From Bugulina stolonifera (Eukaryota; Bryozoa; Gymnolaemata; Cheilostomatida; Bugulidae), in contig OW285191.1 of assembly GCA_935421135.1 (NCBI GenBank), positions 7,697,504 through 7,761,503 on the forward strand: a DNA stretch of 64,000 nt, in the 5' to 3' direction. Position 1 is the first letter of the stretch; each line of letters begins with the position of its first letter. The notes beneath the pieces are model-generated. The model saw nothing but the letters and a program-made list of their open reading frames with translations. It did not search any database and was not told where the DNA came from. A program made the position numbers and the translations under genes. Of this stretch, positions 49,616 to 61,751 are shown piece by piece.

Positions 49616-49620
49616 CCTAC

Positions 49621-50270
49621 CCGTGCTACATCTTGCTACATCTTGCTAAATCTTGCTACATCTTGCTACATCTTGCTACATCTTGCTACATCTTGCTACA
49701 TCTTGCTACATCTTGCTACACCGTGCTACACCGTGCTACACCGTGCTACACCGTGCTACACCGTGCTACACCGTGCTACACCGTGCTACACCGTGCTACA
49801 CCGTGCTACACCGTGCTACACCGTGCTACACCGTGCTACACCGTGCTACACCGTGCTACACCGTGCTACACCGTGCTACACCGTGCTACACCGTGCTACA
49901 CCGTGCTACACCGTGCTACACCGTGCTACACCGTGCTACACCGTGCTACACCGTGCTACACCGTGCTACACCGTGCTACACCGTGCTACACCGTGCTACA
50001 CCGTGCTACACCGTGCTACACCGTGCTACACCGTGCTACACCGTGCTACACCGTGCTACACCGTGCTACACCCTGCTACACCCTGCTACACCCTGCTACA
50101 CCCTGCTACACCCTGCTACACCCTGCTACACCCTGCTACACCCTGCTACACCCTGCTACACCCTGCTACACCCTGCTACACCCTGCTACACCCTGCTACA
50201 CCCTGCTACATCCTGCTACATCCTGCTACATCCTGCTACACCCTGCTACATCCTGCTACATCCTGCTACA
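49621..50270 (+). repeat. Decamer minisatellite (CCGTGCTACA)n, 65 units in homogeneous blocks
   Basis: 650 bp with exact 10-bp periodicity: one CCGTGCTACA unit, nine TCTTGCTACA units (one with TAAA), thirty-five CCGTGCTACA units (49721-50070), fourteen CCCTGCTACA units (50071-50210), then TCC, TCC, TCC, CCC, TCC, TCC units. Only the first three bases vary; TGCTACA is constant apart from the one TAAA. All three plus-strand frames stay open through the array because the unit contains no stop in any phase; this is a by-product of the repeat and not evidence for a protein. Confidence 0.97.
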
Positions 50271-51936
50271 CTAAAAGCATTAGAATATTATACAGTGTAT
50301 TTTTCTGTAAAACAGTGAATTTTTTAAAAAATATCTGACTTGTGATTTAAAAAGTGACAGCTGAAAATAATTTGAGTTCCAGAATTAGGCTTGCTGATAT
50401 TTCTGGCATGTTTAGCATAGTAATGTTATTATTAGTTTTCTATAGATGTAGCCTACTGGTTACTGTTCCAACTGATTAAGTAAAACTCAATTATCTGGTG
50501 GATGTAATCTATTTTCTAAAGCCATGTAACTAATAGGCCTAGGGTTTTAGAAAATAGCCAAATCTTCAATCTAATAATAGAGAGCTTTGTTTCACCTCTC
50601 CCTATGCACAATTATCGCTGAACTGCATCATTATCATTTGCCAACTGGTCCATTTGTCTTTTTTTGTAGGAGTAAAATACTCAGCTGGGCAAAATGCTTA
50701 CCCAAAAAGTAGCAGAGAAAACAATTTCTCCTGCTCTAGTTGCTAGCACCAGGTTATTGGATCTCATTTTGGAGTTGATCTTGGCATCTATGCATCTATC
50801 TATACCCACAAGGTCGACTGAGCTGTCGTTATTTTTTACTGGGTTATATTAATCAGTTTTCCAAAGTTGTAGTGATACATATCCTATAACTGGTGTACAT
50901 GTAAATAGTGGACAGCTGTTTTTATAAGAAATGAATAAGGATGCCGGGTGTACTGGATATAATGTCTTATTTCAATCATATTTAATTCTTATTATATTTT
51001 GGTATGTCACCAGATAATGGAAAATGATAGCATTCTTACATGCAATGCTTATTCAATCATATTATAATACTTAAACCTACATGTATTTTACCAGAAACAG
51101 AAAACATGTACAAAATAACATGAATATGAGATTATAATATACATATAATTATATCTAATATACAGTACACAGTGCAAAGCAACAGGGAAGTGTTCAAAAT
51201 GAAATAGGACCCACATTGCCTAGGCAAAGATAGCCTGGTATGTTGTATTTCTGGATAGCCTTATGCTGGTTTTGTAGGTACATGTAGCTTAATAGGCGTA
51301 TTATTGTGTAGGCACAGGTTAGCAGCATTGCTTTATTGTTCCCCCATCTTCCTAGCTTGTCTACAAAGAGAAAAGCTAAATAATTATAATATATTGTGTT
51401 TTTAGGACCTACATGTAGGTAGTGTCTCTAATGGGAGATCGGCTAGATGCCTACACCTAAATTACCCACCAATTTAAGGGCATGGGGAAAATGACAAGCA
51501 AACTAGGCCCTACATGTATAAAGAACTATTTCACTATTATGAGCCTATTCATTAAAACTCTGTAGAATTATGTAAGAGACCAGTTCCCTCTGGGTACAAG
51601 GTACAAGTAATGAAGATATGGATACTTATGGAAGAATCAGGACATGCTACACAGAATTCACCAAAAGTTTAAGTCAAAGAGAATTCACAGACTGGACATT
51701 TCTCTGAAGTCGAAACTTTGATAATTGTTGTTGGAACAGCACGCTAACATATTGTTGGATTTGAATACTGGTAAATGTCAAAAGTATGTTAAAACCTGAC
51801 AGTCTAGCAACTGTTGGCAATTCAAGTGAATATGATGCCTAGAATTGTAAGAATGTGCTGAAGCATCACTTATGTTATAGTCAAATAAAAAAAAAATGAT
51901 GCACATCTAAGACACTTGCAAGGGTTATGTGGAAAT
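50271..51936. other. Intergenic DNA, 3' side of F-box gene B
   Basis: No gene recognised. The part nearest 51936 should contain the gene B 3' untranslated region. Scattered TACATGTA palindromes. Confidence 0.35.
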
Positions 51937-53154
51937 CTAGACGTACCTCATCATCTGTTGGAAGGATTCGCAGGTAGAACTGATAGACTGACATCTAGTG
52001 AATCTGACTTTCTCTACTTTTCTCCAAATAGTTTTACCTGCGGAGACGCAAAAGTTAGAGAAGAGCAAATAATAAGTGGTTTCAATATTATTCAGTAGAG
52101 TATCTGTGAACCGAATTTTTTACATTGTATATCCAACTCAAAGAAAGATGACATTATATTTGCCACTTTCTGCTAATTTTGCCATTAGAATAATACTTTT
52201 CCAAGCTTCGAAATCCAGTTTAGAGAGTATGTACCTACTACATGTAAATGCCCTATACAATTGTATAGTATCAACGGGCAGATTAGCAAAATAGATAGTT
52301 TATTAAGCTAGCATACATGTAGTGACCAAGCTGTTTACGTATTGAAATATACTACTAGTAGCTAAATTACATGTAGAGTTACCCGATTCCTACCCACTGT
52401 CATTACTAATTTGTACAGTTGGTCATTTGTACATGTATAATCATACTACAGATATGAAGTGGCTATTACAATAACTATCATTAGTTGAAATACTCTACCT
52501 TGATTTGGAGTTGTCCACAGGGAGCAATCCTTTAGCATTGGGCAGTCCTTAATTTCTACAAATCTCAACTGTTCACTGTAGAAAACTGTAGAGGCAGCTC
52601 TCATTCCTTTATCTGTTAATTTGCATGACCTGGGAGGAACTAGAATGACACAAACAGTTCAATTATTAATAGCTGACAATATTGTTAACATGATAAGATA
52701 CAGTGAACTAGCGGTGAAGCCCACAGGCCAACCTAACACTGCTCTAACACTCAAAGAATATTCGATCTTATCTATCTGTACATTGTGCATCTGCCTATCT
52801 CGGATCCCAAGGCTGTTCAGTTCACAGATCAATAATTACTCACAGCATTGGATGTTTTCGTCTTCATAGCCTAAGACAAGATGCTTTAGAGAAGAGAATT
52901 TTAGTTCTTCAGCTTTTACACGTAGAATCTTCATCATCTGATCATCACACAGAGTTGTTTGTATACACAGAGTCTCTAGGCTAAAAAAAACAAACAAACA
53001 AAATTGACCCTCTGTAGATACACATGTAAAAAAGGCAATCACACTAACACTTTGCTTGAAAAAAATGATTTTTGGGTGATCTGTTTAGACTAGATAAATG
53101 CAAGTAATACATACGTGCTCTGGCAAGCAATAAGCAAGTGTAGTAGATGTATAT

Positions 53155-55710
53155 GTGACCCCTGCTATCAGAATCGGACATCGCGCGGTGAATTGACTTC
53201 CACGCAATAAGCGCTCAAAGTCCAAAAAGCTAAACTGAAACTTACCATGCTGATTTTCAGCTTTCAATGTTATTATACTAATTGAAGCATGCTCTTTCAC
53301 TTTCTACTAACCAATTAGCAATCAGTACAGCACAAATAGGTGTAAACTTCGTTCAAAGTCGTTGCTAATGGTGTCACGTGATTTATCATGGAGGCACATG
53401 GTGGGACCAGGATTTTACCCGCTGATTATTTAAATGAATATTGTTTACTTTATGAATCTTGTTGATGACCTTTCTGATCAAGAAAGTAGTGGAAAGGAAA
53501 GAGATTAACTTTATATCATTAATTTAGGTGTGGCTACACACACCTGAGGCCCAGAATGGCCCTGAAATACTGGGAGATATTGATAATAATAGCGTAAAAA
53601 TTGTGAAAATTCATCAAAATTATAATTATCAATAATCCTGTTGCTAAAGACTTGAGAGTGATTTCAGGATGCACAAGCTTATTATATTACCAAGACAAGC
53701 ATTACCAGTTTTACTGCTAAAATTATTCAGTCTGTGAGAGATGTGCTCACAGCTCTTGACCAGCCATTACTAGATTTCCTAAAATTTATTAAGCAAAATA
53801 TCTTCCACAATAGTCAATTCTGTCTGCTTCTACTAATTCCCACAAGACCAAGAAGAGAAAATACTTTGTAAAGATTTCCATTATGAAGGTGAGCAACTTT
53901 TTCATCAATCAGATAGTTAGTATGACATTAAGCTACCTGAATTATAGGCTGAGGCTATTCCACCAATAAAGAAAAAGTTTGGCTCATACTTCAAAATTAG
54001 TTCTGCTGTAATCTCCATGTGTACTACACATACATGTGCCTTACCACATATCCTACCCTCTTCATCCTATTTGAGTAACCAATGTACATCACATGTACAT
54101 TACATTGGAATCAATAACATAGGTTGAAAACTCACATAAGTGAGTATCTACATGTACATGTATTTATCTTAAGTTATGAAGTAAAACAATTCATGTTCAA
54201 GGTATCCATGACTATTTGTAGGAACATCATTCTGTTGCCAGGCTTTTATGTGTATGAACAGCAGTAGGACGTCTCCTCTATTTCTAGCCTTGTCAAATCA
54301 TTATAAGAAGTATGGTACAACTCCCTTCAACTTCAGCGACTTCAAGTTGCAACATCAAAGCCGTCAACTTTGGGCAAGCTTGTTGTGGACTTCCTGAATG
54401 CTGTCAGCTCTATCCATACACTAGCCTCCTAGGATGGGTTCCAGGTAAGTTGACTTCCTACAGGCATCAAATCTTCTTTTACTGATATAATTTTCATTAT
54501 CATTGATTCCAGAATGTGCCTCTGTTTCTAAAAAGCAAAGATGAAGGCAGATTACATAAGTCCGTCGCATTAAAGACCATACCAAAATATTGCTGCATTA
54601 TACACATGTATCACATCGCTCTAATACTGCAGTAGTAAACATACACATAGTTTGAATCTACTAGTATTATACACTTACATGTATTGTATCTGCCTCCCAT
54701 AACCTCTGCCTTCCTCCTTGAAGTACTAAAGTGCAGTGATCATTTCCAAAAAACTAGCAGTAAAAAGCTTTGTGGCAAAGCTATGTATACATCAGCTTCA
54801 GCTTTCAATATCTTGTTGTATGACTGCCCATGTTTTGTTATAGCTAGCAAGTCACAGTGAGGTAATGGTTAAGCATGCTGGTTTGTAATCTGGAGGTCCA
54901 GAGTTCAAATCTAGTCTACTACATCTGCTACACTTAAGTTTTTGTTTGTCTTCTTTTTTCACTGTCAAAATTATTAATACATAACATACTCTCAACAGGA
55001 CTCAAGAAAACAGATGTTGAGGTGCTACCATCTGATCTCACAGTGGAAGGACTATGGAAAGACTACAACTTGATGAAGTTCATAATTTGGCCCATTTCAC
55101 CAAATTGGCGGAATCCGGATAGTTCGAACCTACCTACTGTACCTCAAAGACCCTTCTCAGGGCTACCCACATATGAGAGACCATTTTTGTTAACTTGTTA
55201 CAACATGTGCAGTATTTTCTATTTTACTTGCATTGCAATCTGTGTTAAAATTTATGTTAATGCAGCCTGTCCATCGCAATTGGTGCACAAGTTAATTTTC
55301 ACTGTTTTGTCGAAAATCCGAAATCAGTACACCTTGTTTAAGTGAGGATGGGACACAAAATACTGTGTTTACATTGTTTTAATTTATTCCATCAGATTCT
55401 TCACACGTTTTTACCCCTAGTCAGTGAAAACTAGCAATGTAAGTTAATTAGATATGCCCGTTGCTAAGTTCTGAATAGTGTAAACAATAAATTATTGGGT
55501 CGAAAACTTTAAACCAGATTTTCTCAGTTCGCCGTTCTATGAAAATCGACAGATATGGGCCCAGTATTATCTTGATAAAAATTGAACCGTTGGTGCTAGA
55601 ATAAAAAGGAAAACAGATTTGAAATCCTCATAGATTTCTACATCTGAAAATATAAGTATCTCAAAATCTTTGGGTACCTCCCGATGTCTGATTCTGATAG
55701 CAGGGGTCAC
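53155..55710. mobile_element. 2556-bp TIR transposon with 4-bp (ATAT) target duplication, inserted in an exon of gene B
   Basis: Left end GTGACCCCTGCTATCAGAAT at 53155 and its reverse complement at the right end (to 55710); the TIRs match for about 29 bp with one mismatch. ATAT flanks both sides (53151-53154 and 55711-55714). The duplication length is supported independently: collapsing ATAT restores frame and phase of the LRR exon, whereas a 2-bp TA duplication does not. Inside I see no intact transposase, only short coding-like scraps and a tRNA-like SINE at 54845-54925. Families with 4-bp duplications include Chapaev, Sola2 and some Academ elements; I cannot choose between them. Probably non-autonomous. 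Confidence 0.85.
54845..54925 (+). mobile_element. tRNA-like SINE head inside the TIR element
   Basis: GTCACAGTGAGGTAATGGTT followed by AAGCATGCTGG resembles a tRNA 5' half with box A, and CCAGAGTTCAAATCT is a box B with a possible T-stem. The anticodon loop would read TTTGTAA (Thr-like TGT). The anticodon and acceptor stems do not pair well, so it is a SINE head or tRNA pseudogene and not a working tRNA. Confidence 0.55.
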
Positions 55711-58700
55711 ATATGGTTCAGTCCAAAGTTATGGCTCAGCACCAACTTCCTTAACCTGGGAAAGGGTAAATATTCATGAATCCCGAACCTGCAAGGAAAT
55801 GTGCTATGTCTAAATTTTCAACATCAGAATGACTCATCTAAATATAAATTACTGGTCAAGTCACATTTGAACATAGCAGTTTAAACTATTCCCGGGATTA
55901 TAACAATACGCATAATATAAATGTGCTCACGTACTGCTCAGAAACAGGGCTCCAATTCTGTTCAGGGGTTGACCAGTGGCCATAATTAAAAGATATTGGC
56001 CAGGTAATGTGTTGGATATTGATGAAATGCAACTCTTCTAATTTTGGAGAGTTAGCAAGCACACTTAGCAATGGGTAATCGGACTCAAAGAGATCCCCAG
56101 GGCAGTCACTAGTCATCTTAAACGACTGAAAAATAACAATGGCAATTATTGTGACATCACAAATACTTTTATAATTTACATGTAAAGATTCTGGTACTTC
56201 ACGATCTACGCATTCACTACACACACATATATTTACGGAAATACATATTACTAGCAATTAGTAGCTCCTTTTTAGGTCGGTCCAGTATTTTATCTGGGCG
56301 CAGTATATCTTGTGAAACTATATCTGAGTGTAACTCAGTGCTTTCCAAAAATAAATGGAATTAACACTTTATTTTGACTCTCCTTAATTTTTGGGATGTG
56401 AAATCTTAGATACTCTGCTAGTCAGTAAGGCCTCACAAAAGCTGACCATGCTGGAAGAGCTGAACACAGTAAAGTAGAATAACTAGTAGTGATATAAACA
56501 TATAGTTGTAGTGTTACTGCTCCCTTACATGAGGTTTGAAATATACAATGACTGACATACCTTTAGCTCAGGAAAACCAATGTTGTGACATTCATACCAA
56601 AAGGTTGTTTTACATATTCCCTTATCACTAAGACTTGTTCTAGTCAGGTCTAGATGCTCTACCTAAATCACAACAGTATGATAACGCAGTAATTAAACCA
56701 TAATATCATAATACCATAATTATCATGTTCATGAATTTTTCAATCTAATTGAATTGAACATTTTTACCCAGTAGCTTGACAGCAAAAGATACAAAAAAGT
56801 TCAGTTTACAATATACATTATAAATCAATGGATCTGATAATGATAAAATAATGATTTTCCACAAGAAATATAAATTAACACAAATGTAATGAGCTAATAT
56901 TACCTTACCAACAGTTGGTTTGGGACCAAATTAACAAAGCAGTCATTCATTCTAATGTTCTTTACATTCTCACTTTTTGGTAAATTGAGATACATCTGTC
57001 CAGCACCACAATGACCATCTAAGATAAATTTTATCTTTACCTATTACACAGATACATACATTGTATCAGTGTACATGTGTACATGGTAATCGTTTGTCAA
57101 ATTCTTAATCAATACAAGATAGGATATCCAAGTGAATATAGTATGAGATACAAGAAAGACACATGGGGGTCCTCAAGGCTATCATTAGTAAACATCCTAA
57201 TAGTAGACAGAATAGCTCTTACTGATGGTAGAAGTGCATCAATTTCGTGCCATAGGCGAAGGCAGTTGATCTCTACGATTCTGAGGTTCTTCAGTGTTTC
57301 AAGGGCAGCAACAACAACTAAACGTTAACAAAGACGAGATAACTGAGTAGTTTAGATTGATTTATGCATGCCTATTCTTTCAACTGCATGAATATTGCAC
57401 AGTTTAGATCGAAATGCATACGCACACAGTGCATAAGCCTGAAGTCAGGGCATCATCCACAATAGAACAAATGGCCAAGAATTGCATTTTTCACTTACAT
57501 GAGCGATATGGACACCACTTTGTGGTACAATTACATAAGTGATGGAAAGGATAAAATCCGTTGAGAATTTCTACAGATGGAACTTTGCTGAGCTGTTTCT
57601 GTAGAGAATCAATGGTAAACTGGAAAAGGAATAGTCTTCTTCCATCTTGAGTATGTTCTAGAAGGATCATGAGAATTTTCAAATATGGCGACCAACGTGA
57701 TACATGATTAAATAATGATTAAGCTATGCCTTTCTATCTCTACTAAACAACAGGATTGCTGACATCACATGTGATGACTTACTGGAGATGAGTAAAGAAC
57801 TTTTACATGTGTTTGTATGTGTCAGAGACACTGATAAAATTCGGCAATGTCATAAAGTCCTAATGCCACTATAGCTAGAAAAATAAACCATTTGTATAAC
57901 AAAAGACATTTTGAGTATGTTTGCCATGTTACTCCTGATTGGAAATTGTGCATATCTTATGAGCATTCGTGGCATTCGTGTCAAAAACAACCATCATCTA
58001 ACCATTCCTTTATTCTAACTTGGCTTGGTGAATTTCTTAGGCTTAAATAGGACCAGCTTGTACTTATTTGAATATGTCTTGGTGCCGACCTCTGATGGCT
58101 AGATATAATTTACAACAGGAAAATTACATTTAAATACTAACTATCAAAAATTCATAAAACCTAGCAATAATATCCTAAACTTTCCAACCTCATATCTCAT
58201 GTAATACTATAATGAACAACCATCAATTTCAAATAATATTTTGTGATCATTGAGCGAACATTGTGGTGATTCAGACAACTTCTTGACATTGTAGTAAATA
58301 ACTGATATCGTGAACTGAAATTGTGCATTGCTTGCAACACCTGAATTATTGCGAAAATAGGCTTGCTTGACCTAATTGTATCATGCTATTGCATTATACA
58401 TGGGATATAAATCGTACGCCTCTTATATCAGACTTGGGTCCCACCTTACATATTGTATAATGTACATGTACATGTACAATGTATATTCATAGGAGATTGC
58501 TTTTAATATTTGAACGCAGTTTAAGTGTTCAGACATGACTAATTCTTGATCTGAAGGGGACTCTGCTTGTTAACAATAAAAATATTATTACCAGGTACAC
58601 CCAACCTACATGACGTAAGCGTGATATTATTAAATAAAATAAATTGTTGTTGCTGCAGATTGGTATTTATAAAACTTGCACGTGCAATATCCGTGTGATA

Positions 58701-60169
58701 TCTGTGCAATATCCGAAAGCACCTAATATCTCATGTAGAGCAAGCTCAGAATCTAAAGCAGTATATCTCATTCTTCTCAATTAACTCAGATTCCATTGGA
58801 GAAGTGAGTGGTGTTTAGTGATTAGTGCGTGAACTGTTTTGCTAAATGGGAATACTTAAACAGTTATTAACACATATTATGTGATCTAAAATAGATATTA
58901 GCAATTTGTTGTATAAATTACTAAATACATTAAACGCACTTTGTAGTCAAGCAACTTGAGGCAGTTCATGTTTGTTCTTTTACAAGGTTACAAGCTTTTT
59001 CACTCTGTTGATTGCTAAACATGATTGCAGCTTCAGATTACCTTTATCCAGTCTCACTTTACCCTACTCCATTGATCTGATACTTTTCCGGAGTTGTCGG
59101 CTACTTCATATATTGTACATAACTCTAACATATTTGAGCAAAGTGTTTTCACCAATTCAATCTCATTTTGTGACTTATGTGTAGTTTAGTTATTGCCCCA
59201 AGTATAAGCATAGCAGCTAAACATAACTGATTTACATGACGTACATGTACATGTATAACTCATTGTACCATAATTATTAGTGATGTGATAATGAGTGTGG
59301 CCGGCAACCATACCCTCACAGTCCCATCTATCCAAATAAATTATTTGACTAACTGTTCAATTAAAGAAAAAAAGTATTAACAATGCTAGTAGTACTTACA
59401 CCCTCTACTCAGTAACAGTGTAGCCTCAGAGCAAAACACATTCAATATCTTCTGTGATCAATATGGGTCTAAATAGCCCAGAGTTCTACATGGGCTTTGG
59501 GTTTGCCTCCACTATAAATTACCGCTATAAAAGTTTGCCACTCAAACTATTGTGGTTAGCCAGCAGCCCAGCAGTCTATCCACAATATTCTAACAGAGCC
59601 TACTAGTTCTACTTCCCTCGGTAAACTGGTAGCTATAAAATAAAAATAGACCAGACAGAACTTCCCTTACCTTCCTGATTAAAATCGAGAACTTTACAAG
59701 TGGCCATGTGATACTCTACAATCTCCTTCCAAGTCCTTGACTGTAGACACATCCTGTGCATGTCAATCAGCGTTAGATAGGAGATTATTTGTATTTTTAG
59801 TTCAGGAGGAAGGCTACACAGCTTAATAGACTCATGCTGTAAGAGTATAAACATGGTGACAAGTAGTCTCAAGCGGTTAGTAGATTGTCAAAATTCCCAT
59901 TAGGTGATTGGAATAAATATTCATTTAGATTTTAAAAATGTTTTTGGCCCAGTACAAGGTATCGGAAGACATAAACTATTATAGTGTTATATAATCTGTC
60001 AAAATAACTACAGTAGCTCTACATTTACACACAGACTATTATTATTGGTAGGCCTAGGTGTAACTAATCAGTGATGTTTAAATCCTAAAATTGAACATGC
60101 AAGAACACAGCAATATTATACATGTATTACATAGATCAGCATATTAGTGTGTGGCAATACCTGATTCAT

Positions 60170-60599
60170 GTTGCTGGGTTCAAAGCTGTATATATTCTGA
60201 TGAAGTACTATCAGCTCCACAGACTTTGTCAACAGTAAGCTCTGCAAGACCTAATACCTGAAGTACATGGTTGTATAAATCAACATACACGTAGCTAGCA
60301 AAAAATAGCTAGCCATTCTTTAGCTAGCTGAATTTAATAATCATTCATGTCATGTGCTTGTATTTCATTCTTCTAGATGCTTCTGTTGTACTACCTTGCA
60401 GCCCTCTAAGCTTTTTCTTATCAATAGCCTACAAGTAGTATAGTCAGTGCACTTCTATACAGACACGCACTCATTGACCCCTGTTTTCAACCAATCAAAA
60501 GCCGGTATTTCCGATTTCAACCAATCGCAGAAGAGCACAAAAAATTTTGCACACGACCTTGCCAAGGTCACCCCAAAATCCCCCCTTCTGATTAGTCGA
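60170..60599. promoter_or_regulatory. Upstream region of F-box gene B with CCAAT boxes
   Basis: Two CAACCAATC boxes at about 60489-60497 and 60518-60526, and a CCACGCCCC GC-box near 60632, lie 320-460 bp upstream of the gene B ATG on its promoter side and just before the GC-rich island. They may serve gene B or an unknown transcript starting in the island. No TATA box at the right place. Confidence 0.3.
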
Positions 60600-61090
60600 A
60601 AAAACATTTGCACACTTGACCCCAAACCCGGCCACGCCCCTTCCCTCCCTCCTTCCCACCCTCCTCCCCTCCCCCTCCCCCACCCCCATTCCTCCCTCCT
60701 CCCCCGCCACCGCCCTCATCCCGTCCGCACCACCGCCACCGCCGCCGCCACCGCCACCGCCGTCGCCGCCACCGCCGCCACCACCGCCGCCGCCGCCACC
60801 ACCACCCTCACCACCGCCGCCGCCACCGCCACCACCACCGCCGCCGCTATCACCGCCGCCATCACCGCCGCCATCACCGTCATCACCGCCACCCCTCCTC
60901 CACCCCGCCCACCCTCTCCCGCAACCCCCACTCACCCGAACGACCGATCGTTTGAGGCGGTCAAGCCGCGTCCGCCTACGTTGCGTGCGGCGCCGATCGT
61001 ACACGTGGAGGCGACGCCAGTGCCCCGTATCCACCGGGCCAAGCGACTAGGCCGCGGCCCGCCGCTTCTCCTGCGCCCTCACTCGAAAAG
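60600..61090. repeat. GC-rich island with (CCG/CCA)n tract
   Basis: From 60610 to about 60930 the plus strand is almost only C, G and A in CCACCG, CCGCCG and CACC words; 60940-61085 is GC-rich and non-repetitive with many CpGs (GCGGCGCCGATCG-like). All frames are biased to Pro/Ala/Thr or Gly/Asp and stay open by composition, so the long frames here are not evidence of genes. The composition changes abruptly on both sides against an AT-rich surround. It could be a CpG-island promoter, a collapsed repeat, foreign DNA or an assembly chimera. Confidence 0.8.
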
Positions 61091-61310
61091 CTTGTGATCT
61101 AAACGAGCGAATTCCGCTGTACTTCGCTATAGCTCTCATTAGCGATAAGAAGAAGTACTACAGAAGGCTTGGTTTATGATGTGCATTGCAACATTAATAA
61201 AGAAACATGTAAAGACTGAGCTACAAATATACTGATGGAGTGAAAACCTCCACCTATATAGTAGAGCTTAGTAGGAGGGGTCTGACTAATTCCCCACCCA
61301 TTATAGTACA

Positions 61311-61443
61311 ACCCGATGTGCCCCGATGTTGCCCCGATGTGCCCCGATGTTGCCCCGATGTGCCCCGATGTTGCCCCGATGTGTCCCGATGTGCCCCGAT
61401 GATACCCGATGTAATTCCGAAGCCACCCGATGTGTACCGATGT
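61311..61443 (+). repeat. CCCGATGT tandem repeat near the Polinton end
   Basis: About twelve units of 10-11 bp, most regular as a 21-bp dimer (CCCCGATGTT-GCCCCGATGTG) between 61320 and 61395 and decaying on both sides. Polinton terminal inverted repeats often contain short tandem repeats, so this may be part of the element's TIR; the other terminus is outside the window. Confidence 0.85.
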
Positions 61444-61751
61444 CAATCCAAAGCATACAAAGGGGTCTTTTCTTATTGGATGATATATTAGAAAGTTTAG
61501 TATATAAGGAAGGTTTCTACAGTAGTAGAGCAGCTTGAGTTGGATGAGTATTATTCCAAGATAGAAAAGATGCAGCTTTCTTCAGTAATATTGTTTTATT
61601 ACGAAGATAAATAGAGAAAAAATAAAAGAATCAAGCAGAAATCTAAAAAGCAAAGAAAAAAAAAGAATGCAGGTAAGATAAAAACTATTGGTCTCTTTTT
61701 TTAGTTATAGTAGTATAAAAACGAATTATAAGTAAGGTGAAGTATTTCTCT

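Larger units (their letters stand above)
51937..60169 (-). pseudogene. F-box/LRR gene B, paralog of gene A, interrupted by a transposon in an exon
   Basis: Exons (minus): 60169-60161, 59836-59671, 57657-57499, 57317-57223, 57040-56909, 56662-56561, 56125-55931, a split exon (55788-55711 plus 53150-53115), 52980-52844, 52639-52499, 52037-51937. Order and phases mirror gene A; the F-box exon is 166 nt in both. F-box: SLPPELKIQIISYLTLIDMH. LRR pieces: LRIVEINCL, VEHLDLTRT, LEELHFINI, LRKLVLSHN, LKHLVLGYED, LRFVEIKDCPMLKDC; the last exon SISSTCESFQQMM matches gene A. A 2556-bp TIR element sits inside the LRKLVLSHN exon; removing it and one ATAT copy gives a 114-nt exon with the same phases as gene A. 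The exon before it ends in phase 0 (donor TAC|GTGAGC), where phase 2 is needed. Both features suggest loss of function, unless the element is spliced out and a different donor is used. Confidence 0.8.

Noticed and set aside
49568..50338. Three long overlapping plus-strand frames (up to 256 codons) of a Cys/Tyr/His/Leu-rich repeat protein
   Set aside because: All three frames are open only because the 10-bp unit has no stop in any phase. Protein periodicity and composition follow from the minisatellite; no splice or start context supports a gene.
54845..54925. Functional tRNA-Thr gene
   Set aside because: Box B is present, but the anticodon and acceptor stems do not pair, and there is no terminator of T residues directly after the expected 3' end.
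53152..55713. TA target duplication (Tc1/mariner) for the TIR element in gene B
   Set aside because: Removing the element with a TA duplication leaves the LRR exon out of phase with the next exon; an ATAT duplication restores both the LRR-like reading and the phase.
60447..61097. Long Pro/Ala/Thr-rich and Gly-rich frames on both strands
   Set aside because: They result from the (CCG/CCA)n composition of the GC island; several frames on both strands are open at once and none matches a family.
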